NCBI GenBank assembly: GCA_965242735.1
Contig: OZ251497.1
Coordinates: 992,001 to 1,056,000 of the forward strand
Direction of reading: 5' to 3'
Origin: G958295645 sp965242735
GTDB lineage: Bacteria > Gemmatimonadota > Gemmatimonadetes > Longimicrobiales > Gaopeijiaceae
Length of the DNA: 64,000 nt
Below are positions 1 to 7,050 of this stretch, piece by piece. The translations under genes and the position numbers were made by a program. The notes under the pieces were generated by a model. That model saw only the letters and a list, made by a program, of their open reading frames with translations. It was not told the origin of the DNA and did no database searches. Position 1 is the first letter of the stretch, and every line of letters starts with the position of its first letter.

Positions 1-1
1 T

Positions 2-1333
2 CGCGACGACCTGACGCGCCACGACAAGTGGTGTTGCATGATGCTGCCGCGACTGACGCTGTTGCGAGAACTGCTTTCCGACGACGGTGCAATTTTCGTC
101 TCCATCGACGACAACGAAGTGCACAGGCTGCGATTCCTGATGGACGAGGTGTTCGGTGAGGAGAACTTCGTGGCGACGATTGTGTGGCATAAAGCATACG
201 CACCCAAGAGTTCAGCTCGACAGTTTTCTGGCGACCACGATTATCTCGTTGTCTATGCCCGTGACGCTGCTTCATGGAAGCCGCAGCTATTGCCTAGAAC
301 GAAGAGGCAAGATGGGGCCTACAAGAACCCAGACGACGATCCTCGTGGTCCTTGGCGACCTAACAATCTCGCAGCGCGAAACTACTACAGCAAGGGCGAA
401 TACTCCATAACGTGTCCAGGAGGAAGGGTAATATCTGGACCGCCAAGAGGATCATATTGGCGAGTATCCAAGGAGCGCTTGGCAATGCTTGACGAGGAGG
501 GTCGTGTGTGGTGGGGAAAGGACGGCAACAACGTTCCGGCACCCAAAATCTATCTTTCCGAAGTCAAGCAAGGCAGAGTGCCACAGACGGTGTGGCCGTG
601 GCGTGAAGTAGGGCATAACCAAGAATCAAAACGAGAGATCCTGTCCATAATGGATTTCTCGGCGTCTGAAGACGTCTTCGTCACGCCCAAGCCCGCCAGC
701 CTCGTCAAGCGCATCCTCCAAATTGCCACCGAAAAGGACTCCATCGTGCTCGACTCCTTCGCGGGCTCCGGCACCACCGCTCACGCCGTCCTGGCTCTCA
801 ACAAGGAGGACGGCGGCAACCGCCGCTTCGTGCTGGTGGAGTGCGAGGATTACGTGGACACGTTGACGGCCGAGCGTGTGCGGCGGGTTGCCAAGGGCGT
901 TCCGGGGGCGAAGGACAAGCATCTCGAGTCTGGACTCGGCGGCACGTTCAGCTTCTTCAAGGTGGGCCGTCCCATGCGACGGAGGTCGATGTTCGGTCCG
1001 TCGCGGCTGCCGGGCTACGACAAATTGGCCGGCTACGTGTTCTTCACTGCGACGGGCGAGGAATTCGATCCTGACCAGATTGATCGGGAGAAGTGGTTCA
1101 TCGGCGCGAGCACGCAGTACGACGTGTTCTTGATCTACGACTCCGACGTCGAGACGCTCAAGAACTTGGCCCTCACGCTCGGCATCGCCCGGAGTCTGCC
1201 GGAGAACGGCCGCGAGCGCTTGATCTTCGCTCCCACGAAGTATCTGGACTTGGAGTTCCTGCACATGCATCGCATCAAGTTCTCGCAGTTGCCGTTCGAG
1301 ATCTACGAGACGGTGGACAGGCTGGCCTCGTGA
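2..1333 (+). CDS. mod: Type III restriction-modification DNA methyltransferase (Mod), 5'-truncated by window edge
   Basis: Methylates adenine or cytosine within the asymmetric target of a type III restriction-modification system and supplies target recognition for the Res subunit. The frame is open from base 2, so the true start and the DPPY motif IV lie outside the window; 443 residues are visible. Family hallmarks are a region ending SIDDNE just after the expected motif IV position and, near residues 245-260, motif I DSFAGSGTT, giving the beta-class order (IV before I). The region between, about residues 55-215, is the expected target-recognition domain. It is visibly less GC-rich than its flanks (about 180-655), suggesting replacement by recombination. 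The stop overlaps the GTG start of res (GTGA), so the two are translationally coupled. A family match to Mod is confident; the target cannot be read from sequence. Confidence 0.9.
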   Translation, partial: RDDLTRHDKWCCMMLPRLTLLRELLSDDGAIFVSIDDNEVHRLRFLMDEVFGEENFVATIVWHKAYAPKSSARQFSGDHDYLVVYARDAASWKPQLLPRTKRQDGAYKNPDDDPRGPWRPNNLAARNYYSKGEYSITCPGGRVISGPPRGSYWRVSKERLAMLDEEGRVWWGKDGNNVPAPKIYLSEVKQGRVPQTVWPWREVGHNQESKREILSIMDFSASEDVFVTPKPASLVKRILQIATEKDSIVLDSFAGSGTTAHAVLALNKEDGGNRRFVLVECEDYVDTLTAERVRRVAKGVPGAKDKHLESGLGGTFSFFKVGRPMRRRSMFGPSRLPGYDKLAGYVFFTATGEEFDPDQIDREKWFIGASTQYDVFLIYDSDVETLKNLALTLGIARSLPENGRERLIFAPTKYLDLEFLHMHRIKFSQLPFEIYETVDRLAS

Positions 1334-3855
1334 TCCTCAAGGACTACCAGAAGCGGACGCTCTCGATCGTCGGAGAGCACCTGGAACGCTTGGCGGAGTG
1401 GCGAGACAAGGCGGCCACGCTGGATCCCGAATTCGGCTTTGACTGGGCGACCAAGGCATGGGAGAAGGGCCGCTTTTCGCGCCGTTATCTGGCCCGGCGA
1501 AACGGTCTGGGCGAGCCGTTGCCGGTTTTTTGCCTCAAGATTCCGACCGGCGGCGGCAAGACGCTTCTGGCCGTCAAGGTGATCGACCTGGTCCACACGC
1601 GTTTCCGCCGCGGACAGTCCGGCTTGGTGCTCTGGATCGTCCCGACGACGCAGATCTACAACCAGACGCTTCGGGCGCTCAAGGACAGGGACCATCCCTA
1701 CCGGCAACAGCTGGACATCCTGTCGGCCGGACGCACGCTCGTTCTCGAGAAGACGAAGGGCTTCGGTCCGCGCGACGTGGCGGAGAAGCTCTGCATTCTC
1801 GTGTTGATGCTCCCTTCCGCCAACCGCCGAACCAAGGCGCAGCTCCGCATGTTCCGGGACAGCGGGGGCTACGACCGCTTCTTTCCCGCCGACAACGACG
1901 CGGAAGGCCACAGGAAGTTGATGGAGAGGGTGCCGAACCTGGACGTCTTCGAGCGGCAAGGGGGCGTTTGGGGACGCCAAGCCAAGACCTCGTTGGGCAA
2001 CACGTTGCGCTTGCTGCGCCCGCTGATCATTCTCGACGAAGGGCACAAGGCCTACAGCCGGAGCGCAAAGGACACCTTGGAGGGCTTCAATCCCTGCATG
2101 ATCGTCGAGCTGTCGGCCACGCCTCCGGACGAGGCGAACGTGCTGGTGAGCATTTCCGGGCGGGAGCTCCACGCGGAGGAAATGATCAAGCTCGACCTGC
2201 ACATCAAGAACAGCCGAAGCGCCGCGTGGGAGGACACGTTGCTGGCGTCGCTGGAGCATCGCAAGCGGCTGGAGGCCGAAGCGCTCGTGCACGAAGCGGA
2301 GACCGGCGAGCACATTCGGCCGATATGCGTGATACAGGTCGAGCGCACGGGACGGACGCAGCGCCGGACGGGCGTCGTGCACGCGGAGGATGCGAGGGAG
2401 TACCTGTTGCGGCACCCGAACGTCCGTCCCGAGCACATCGCCGTCAAGACGAGCCAAAGGGACGAGCTCAAGGCGGTGGACGAGGTCGGGGGCCTGCTCG
2501 CCAGGGACTGTCCGATACGCTTCATCATCACCAAGCAGGCGTTGCAGGAGGGCTGGGACTGTTCCTTCGCCTACGTCTTGGCGATCCTGACCAACCCGCA
2601 GTCGAGGAGCGCGCTGACGCAGCTGGTGGGGCGCATCCTGCGCCAGCCGTACGCCCACAAGACCGGCGTGCGCTGGCTCGACGAGAGCTACGTGTTCTGC
2701 TACCGGCGCCGGGGAGCGGAACTGCTCCAGCAGGTGCGCAAGGGGTTCGGGCTGGAGGGCTTGCAAGGGTTGGAGGGCAAGATCGTGGACGACGACGACT
2801 CTCTCGGGCCAAGGAAGCCGGTGGTGGCCAAGCAGCGCGCGCGCTTCCGAGATGCCGTTCGCGACTTCGTGCTTCCTGCGTTCATGATCAAGGACGGCGC
2901 GAACTGGCGGCCCGTGCGGTACGAGACCGACATCCTGCCGCGGGTTGCGTGGAACGACGTGGACGTGAGCCCGTTGTTCGAGTTGCCGTTGGGAGCCCGG
3001 CGCCACGACGACTTCGATCTGCGCGCCGGGCTGGACGGGGCGGCCTCGACCGACCGCTTTCTCGCCGCCGGCAACGGCGCGACCGGCGAAGACGAAGACG
3101 TGATCGACTACTACTTCGCCGCCAGCCATCTGCTGAACGGCATGCCGAATCCGTGGCGCGGCGCCGAGGCCGCCAGGAGCGTGTTCGAAGCGCTGCTGGA
3201 GAAGCATCCGCGCCGGCAAGTCCAAGCGAGCTACATGTTCGTCCTGGAAGAGCTGCGCAAGCGGCTGGAGGGAGAGCGGGACCGATTGTCGCGCAACGCC
3301 TTCTTCGACATGCTGGAGCGCGGCGCCATGCGGTTCCTGGTCGTGGCCGACGACTGGCGTTTCAACCGTCCGCCAGCGGAGGTGGAGATCGGAACTGGAA
3401 AGCAAGCCAACCGGACCGACGGCAGCCAGTTCGTCCTCAACCTGCACGACCGGACGAGCGAAGACGAAATGAACACGCTCGAGACGGCGGTGGCCACGTA
3501 TCTGGACGAGCAGGCGCGGCTGTTCTTCTGGTATCGCAACCGGAGCCGCAAGGACTACTACGTGCAGGGATGGAAGCCCAGGCGGGTCTACGCTGACTTC
3601 GTGCTGGCGCTGAAGGCCGATCCGCCGGGCCGCGGCGGGAGCTTCGGCGACGTGTTCGTGCTGGAGACCAAGGGTCTGCACCTCAAGCAGGCGGAGGACA
3701 CGGACTACAAGCGGTCCGTCTTCAACACGTGCTCGGAGCTGGCCAAGCAGAAGGACTGGGCGGAGTTCGCTCCGGCGATGCGCGAGAAGGTCGTGCGCTT
3801 CGAGGTCGTGGACGAGGACGAGTGGACGCAGCGGCTCAACGCCATGCTTGCTTGA
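1330..3855 (+). CDS. res: Type III restriction enzyme, Res (helicase-endonuclease) subunit
   Basis: ATP-dependent helicase-like translocase and endonuclease partner of Mod. The GTG at 1330 overlaps the mod stop and starts a protein of 841 aa beginning VILKDYQKRTL. A longer open frame exists upstream but overlaps mod and carries no family sequence. Helicase motifs: Walker A IPTGGGKT near residue 71, Walker B DEGHK near 236, SATPP near 262, and a second RecA domain with QEGWDC and QLVGRILRQP near 405-440. The C-terminus (about residues 750-790) holds a PD-(D/E)XK-like nuclease motif: an Asp in YADFVLALK followed by VLETKG. Length and order fit Res proteins (about 850-1000 aa), and all motifs look intact. 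With mod this makes a complete, probably active type III system. Confidence 0.9.
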   Translation: MILKDYQKRTLSIVGEHLERLAEWRDKAATLDPEFGFDWATKAWEKGRFSRRYLARRNGLGEPLPVFCLKIPTGGGKTLLAVKVIDLVHTRFRRGQSGLVLWIVPTTQIYNQTLRALKDRDHPYRQQLDILSAGRTLVLEKTKGFGPRDVAEKLCILVLMLPSANRRTKAQLRMFRDSGGYDRFFPADNDAEGHRKLMERVPNLDVFERQGGVWGRQAKTSLGNTLRLLRPLIILDEGHKAYSRSAKDTLEGFNPCMIVELSATPPDEANVLVSISGRELHAEEMIKLDLHIKNSRSAAWEDTLLASLEHRKRLEAEALVHEAETGEHIRPICVIQVERTGRTQRRTGVVHAEDAREYLLRHPNVRPEHIAVKTSQRDELKAVDEVGGLLARDCPIRFIITKQALQEGWDCSFAYVLAILTNPQSRSALTQLVGRILRQPYAHKTGVRWLDESYVFCYRRRGAELLQQVRKGFGLEGLQGLEGKIVDDDDSLGPRKPVVAKQRARFRDAVRDFVLPAFMIKDGANWRPVRYETDILPRVAWNDVDVSPLFELPLGARRHDDFDLRAGLDGAASTDRFLAAGNGATGEDEDVIDYYFAASHLLNGMPNPWRGAEAARSVFEALLEKHPRRQVQASYMFVLEELRKRLEGERDRLSRNAFFDMLERGAMRFLVVADDWRFNRPPAEVEIGTGKQANRTDGSQFVLNLHDRTSEDEMNTLETAVATYLDEQARLFFWYRNRSRKDYYVQGWKPRRVYADFVLALKADPPGRGGSFGDVFVLETKGLHLKQAEDTDYKRSVFNTCSELAKQKDWAEFAPAMREKVVRFEVVDEDEWTQRLNAMLA

Positions 3856-3947
3856 CCCCGGGCCGGGCGCGAATTGCCGGGCCACGCAGGAACGCCGCCC
3901 GGTCGAGCCGACGTCGAACGGCTGAAGCGCCGGGCGGGAGCGTGCCG

Positions 3948-3976
3948 TTGACCGGCAGCCGCGTCGATGATATCAT
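3948..3976 (+). promoter_or_regulatory. Sigma70-like promoter of the MNT/HEPN unit
   Basis: TTGACC (3948-3953), a 17-bp spacer and TATCAT (3971-3976) form a good sigma70-type promoter. The -10 lies inside a perfect palindrome, and initiation would be expected near 3983, only a few bases from the ATG at 3986. The transcript would therefore be leaderless or nearly so, consistent with the absence of a Shine-Dalgarno sequence. Placement is by inspection only. Confidence 0.6.
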
Positions 3977-3985
3977 GATATCATC
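3966..3985. promoter_or_regulatory. 20-bp perfect palindrome, probable operator
   Basis: The sequence gatgatatcatgatatcatc equals its own reverse complement, is strikingly AT-rich against its surroundings, covers the -10 element, and ends one base before the start codon of a protein whose N-terminus looks like a ribbon-helix-helix DNA-binding domain. The inference is negative autoregulation by the RHH-MNT protein. Confidence 0.65.
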
Positions 3986-4600
3986 ATGTCCTCCAAGCCG
4001 GCCTCGGGTCGTTTTCTCCTGCGGGTTTCCCCTGCTTTGCACGGCAAGTTGCGGCGGCGGGCCGGGGAGGCGGGCCAGTCCCTCAACCGGTACTGCGGCG
4101 AAGCCTTGCGGGCCCTGGTGGAGGACGCGGCGCCCGGACAGTCGCGGGCTTGGCAGGCGGCGGCCAGGGTCGTTGCGCAGCACGTGGGCGAGGAACTGGA
4201 GGCCGTGGCGCTGTTCGGCTCCCGGGCGCAGGGATGGGACGGACCAGGCTCGGACGTCGACTTGCTGCTGGTCCTTCGGGACGGCGCCGCGCTGGGGCGG
4301 GAGCGATACGCGGCGTGGGACCGCGCGCTGGCCCCGGCTCCCGAGATCCGAGCATTGGGGGCTCAGGTGAATCCCCACTTCGCCGTGCTTCCCGCCGAGC
4401 GGCCCGGCGGCGCGAAGGGCGGAGGCGGACTCTGGCTGGAGGCGGCGCTTCACGGGGTCGTCCTGTGGCAACGGAGCTCCGCGGTCTCGCGCTGGATTGC
4501 CGAAGCCCGCGAGCTGATGGCGGAAGGGGTCCTGCGACGGGGGCGCGCGCATGGGCAGCCCTATTGGCTGCGGGGAGGCGAAGAGGTTGAGAAACCCTGA
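3986..4600 (+). CDS. RHH (HicB/Arc-like)-nucleotidyltransferase fusion, MntA-type antitoxin candidate
   Basis: A 204-aa protein with two parts. Residues about 8-45 resemble the short ribbon-helix-helix domain of HicB/Arc-type antitoxins (LRVSPALHGKLRRRA, then SLNRYCGEAL). Residues about 55-190 are a minimal nucleotidyltransferase (MNT) with LFGSRAQG and SDVDLLL, giving the GS-X10-DXD signature of type VII antitoxins that AMPylate HEPN toxins. The start at 3986 is fixed by the palindrome and promoter immediately upstream. The downstream HEPN gene overlaps its 3' end, the standard MNT-HEPN arrangement. The DNA-binding domain fused to the antitoxin, with a palindrome over the promoter, implies built-in autoregulation. 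It could instead be a stand-alone nucleotidyltransferase, but the pairing argues against that. Confidence 0.8.
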   Translation: MSSKPASGRFLLRVSPALHGKLRRRAGEAGQSLNRYCGEALRALVEDAAPGQSRAWQAAARVVAQHVGEELEAVALFGSRAQGWDGPGSDVDLLLVLRDGAALGRERYAAWDRALAPAPEIRALGAQVNPHFAVLPAERPGGAKGGGGLWLEAALHGVVLWQRSSAVSRWIAEARELMAEGVLRRGRAHGQPYWLRGGEEVEKP

Positions 4601-4994
4601 CTTGGCGGCCGACTACCTGCGCCGGGCCCGTAGCCGGCTCAAGGCCGTCGGCGTGCTCATGGACGAGGAGAGCTGGGCCGACGTGGTGCGGGAATCGCAG
4701 GAGATCGTGGAGATCTGCCTCAAGGCGGCGCTGCGTCGCGCGGGGGTGGACCCGCCCCGCGTGCACGACGTGAGCGGCGTCCTGGTCGAGAACGAGTCTC
4801 GGCTGCCCGAGCGCGTCCGGCGCCGTCTCGACGACTTGGTGCGGATCTCGCGTGGGTTGCGCCGGGACCGGGAACTCGCGTTCTACGGCAGCGAGGACCT
4901 CACGCCCAGCCAGTTCTACGGTCAGGACGACGCCGAAGAGGCGCTCGAGGGCGCGCGCTTGGTCTACGAGGTCGCCAGCGGCGAGACGGCTTGA
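4587..4994 (+). CDS. HEPN-domain protein, candidate toxin partner of the MNT protein
   Basis: About 135 aa, all-helical HEPN type. It starts at TTG 4587 (LRNPDLAADYLRRA), 9 nt after GGAGG at 4573-4577; the ATG at 4551 would add 12 residues with no family resemblance. Its 5' end overlaps the MNT gene. Helices include VRESQEIVEICLKAALR, a VHDVSGVL segment and a C-terminal RDRELAFYG followed by FYGQDDAEEALE. The canonical RNase motif R-X4-6-H of HEPN toxins is not obvious: the usual position reads RDRELAFYG with no His. It may therefore be a divergent or non-nucleolytic HEPN, as in COG2250-like proteins. Its role as toxin is inferred from the operon partner only. Confidence 0.75.
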   Translation: MRNPDLAADYLRRARSRLKAVGVLMDEESWADVVRESQEIVEICLKAALRRAGVDPPRVHDVSGVLVENESRLPERVRRRLDDLVRISRGLRRDRELAFYGSEDLTPSQFYGQDDAEEALEGARLVYEVASGETA

Positions 4995-5089
4995 CGGCGG
5001 ACTCGGCTTCCGCGCTGCCCGCGGGCGCCGGAAGACCGTGCGCGACTTGCACGGCGCGGGGTCGCATCGGCGGCGTGCCGGGCCGAAGC

Positions 5090-5117
5090 TTGAAGGACTT
5101 GCCGACCGCGCTATACT
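5090..5117 (+). promoter_or_regulatory. Putative promoter upstream of coiled-coil microprotein
   Basis: TTGAAG (5090-5095), a 16-bp spacer and TATACT (5112-5117), standing out in a GC-rich intergenic stretch (4995-5253). It would give a leader of about 130 nt ahead of the ATG at 5254. The rest of this gap shows no gene. Confidence 0.5.
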
Positions 5118-5253
5118 TGGGGCTGACGGCCGGGCCCCCGGCTGGCGTCGGCGGCGGGGCGCTTGCGGACGGGCGGAACGCGTAGGGCCGCACCGGACCG
5201 CCGTTCGCGGACCGGCCGACCGAGCCGAGGCCCGTGCGGAAAGGACCGACTGG

Positions 5254-5577
5254 ATGGACTTCCTCACCAGCGACAGCTTCGTGACGATCGTCTTGGTCGT
5301 CGGCTCCGCCGTTGGGCTCTTCCTGGCCGTGGGACGGCGGATCGACCGGGTCGAAGAAAGCCTGGGGGCGCGGATCGACCGAGTCGAAGGCCGCTTGGGC
5401 AAGCGGATCGACCGGGTCGAGGACCGATTCAAGGAACTCGGGGAGCAGATCGGCGAGTTGAAGACGGCCGTGAGCGTCCTGGACGCCAAGCTGGACGAGC
5501 GATCGGTCCCGCAGCGACTTGCCGTGCAGGAACTTCCTGCCGACTACGCGGTGGGCGACGAGCCCGAGAGCGGCTGA
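5254..5577 (+). CDS. Small membrane-anchored coiled-coil protein with 11-residue repeats
   Basis: A 107-aa protein of unknown function. It begins with one membrane segment (residues about 8-28, VTIVLVVGSAVGLFLAV), then three consecutive 11-residue repeats each beginning RIDRVE (RIDRVEESLGA and two variants), then a heptad-like stretch ELGEQIGELKTAVSVLDAKL and a charged tail with LDERSVPQRL. The start is supported by GGAAAGGA about 9 nt upstream. The 11-residue period predicts a hendecad coiled coil projecting from the membrane. The tail motif resembles KVDERSFPRRF in the protein at 28678-29289, so the two belong to one family, with a third, truncated member at 24225. Not a recognised named family. 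Confidence 0.75.
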   Translation: MDFLTSDSFVTIVLVVGSAVGLFLAVGRRIDRVEESLGARIDRVEGRLGKRIDRVEDRFKELGEQIGELKTAVSVLDAKLDERSVPQRLAVQELPADYAVGDEPESG

Positions 5578-5793
5578 CTTCGTCCTGGGCGGCGTGGCGG
5601 CGCGATGCCGCCCGTCGCTTGCGGCGCCATCTCTTCTCGGCTGGTCCGGGCCGGACGTCCCTCCGCCGACGGACGAACCGCGCTCCGCAGTCGGCTGGCC
5701 CATTTGCGCATTCCGGCGTCCCGGCGGTCATGTTAGAGTCCCGGCGCCGACCTGCCGTTCGCGCCCGCCGCACTGCCCGGAGCAACCGCGTCC

Positions 5794-7050
5794 ATGCCAG
5801 CCGACCCGTCCGCGAAGCCCGTCCCCACCGCCGTTGGGGAGCGCATCGTCGCCATCGACGTTCTGCGCGGGTTCGCGTTGCTGGGCATCCTGCTGGTCAA
5901 CGTCGGGGCCTTTGCGATGGTGGGGGCGGCGTACCTGAACCCGTTTGCGGACGGCGGGCTCGAGGGCGCGGAGCTGTGGACCTGGGGAGCGGTGCACCTG
6001 TTCGCGGAGGCCAAGTTCCTGACGCTGTTCTCGGTGCTCTTCGGGGCCGGAATCGCCATGGCGTCCGACCGGTTGGCGGCCCGGGGGCTGCCGGCGGCGC
6101 GCGGCGTCCACTACCGGCGCCAGCTTTGGCTGCTGGCCATCGGGCTGGCGCACGCGCACTTGATCTGGATGGGCGACATTCTGGTGGCCTACGCGCTCTG
6201 CGGGATGCTGCTCCATCCGTTGCGCAATCTGCGGCCGCGGCGGCTGCTGGCGCTGGGCGCCTGCCTGATCGCCGTGGTGCTTCCGATGTGGGGCGTCTTC
6301 GGGGCGACGATTCCCTACTGGCCGGAAGAGGAGCGCGCGGTCCAGGAGCAGGAGTGGGCGCCGCCGCGCGACGCGATGGACGCCGAGATCGAGGCGTACC
6401 GGGGCGGATGGCTGGATCAGCAGCCGCTTCGGTCGGCGGACGCGCTGGCGATGGAGACCGTGGTGTTCCTGACGTTGTTCTTGTGGAGGGCCGGCGGGGC
6501 GATGCTGGTCGGCATGGCCCTGTATCGGTGGGGGGTGCTGTCGGCGGCGCGTTCGTCGGGATTCTACAAGCGCATGGCGGTCGTGGGCGCGGGCCTGGGG
6601 TTCCCCGTGATCGCGCTGGGGATGGGATACAACCTGCGCGCGGGCTTTGCGATGGAGGCGTCGATGTTCCAGGGCCAGCTGTTCAACTACGTGGGCTCGC
6701 TGGGCGTGGCGGCGGCGTACCTGGGGCTGGTGATGCTGGCGGTTCGGAGCGGCTGGACGGCGGGCTTGCAGCGGCGGCTGGCCGCGGCGGGGCGAATGGC
6801 GCTGACCAACTACGTGGCGCAGAGCGTCGCGTGCACGCTCGTCTTCTACGGGCACGGGCTGGGGTTGTTCGCGCGGTTGGGGCGGCCTGAGCAGCTCGGC
6901 GTCGTGGCGGCGGTGTGGGCGCTGCAGCTGCTGTGGTCGCCGTGGTGGCTGGCCCGCTTCCGCTTCGGACCGCTGGAGTGGGCGTGGCGGACGGCGACCT
7001 ACATGACGCGCCAGCCCTTCCGGGCGCGGGCGGCGGGAGGGCGGGCGTGA
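5794..7050 (+). CDS. DUF418 (YeiB-like) polytopic membrane protein
   Basis: A 418-aa multi-spanning inner-membrane protein. The N-terminus VGERIVAIDVLRGFALLGIL is the standard opening of the DUF418/YeiB family, and the C-terminal third (LTNYVAQSVACTLVFYG, then ALQLLWSPWWLARFRFGPLEWAWR) is the DUF418 domain proper. About ten hydrophobic segments are visible. Proteins of this group are related to heparan-alpha-glucosaminide acyltransferase-like and acyltransferase-3-like membrane proteins, but no reaction is established. The stop overlaps the GTG start of the penicillin-acylase gene, so the two are co-translated. Confidence 0.85.
   Translation: MPADPSAKPVPTAVGERIVAIDVLRGFALLGILLVNVGAFAMVGAAYLNPFADGGLEGAELWTWGAVHLFAEAKFLTLFSVLFGAGIAMASDRLAARGLPAARGVHYRRQLWLLAIGLAHAHLIWMGDILVAYALCGMLLHPLRNLRPRRLLALGACLIAVVLPMWGVFGATIPYWPEEERAVQEQEWAPPRDAMDAEIEAYRGGWLDQQPLRSADALAMETVVFLTLFLWRAGGAMLVGMALYRWGVLSAARSSGFYKRMAVVGAGLGFPVIALGMGYNLRAGFAMEASMFQGQLFNYVGSLGVAAAYLGLVMLAVRSGWTAGLQRRLAAAGRMALTNYVAQSVACTLVFYGHGLGLFARLGRPEQLGVVAAVWALQLLWSPWWLARFRFGPLEWAWRTATYMTRQPFRARAAGGRA

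Noticed and set aside
1303..3885. An 860-residue open frame antisense to the res gene, and similar long antisense frames over recQ, the E1 fusion, nrdJ and others.
   Set aside because: Frames mirror the GC-rich codon structure of the sense genes; no protein family is recognisable in them and they lack ribosome-binding sites.
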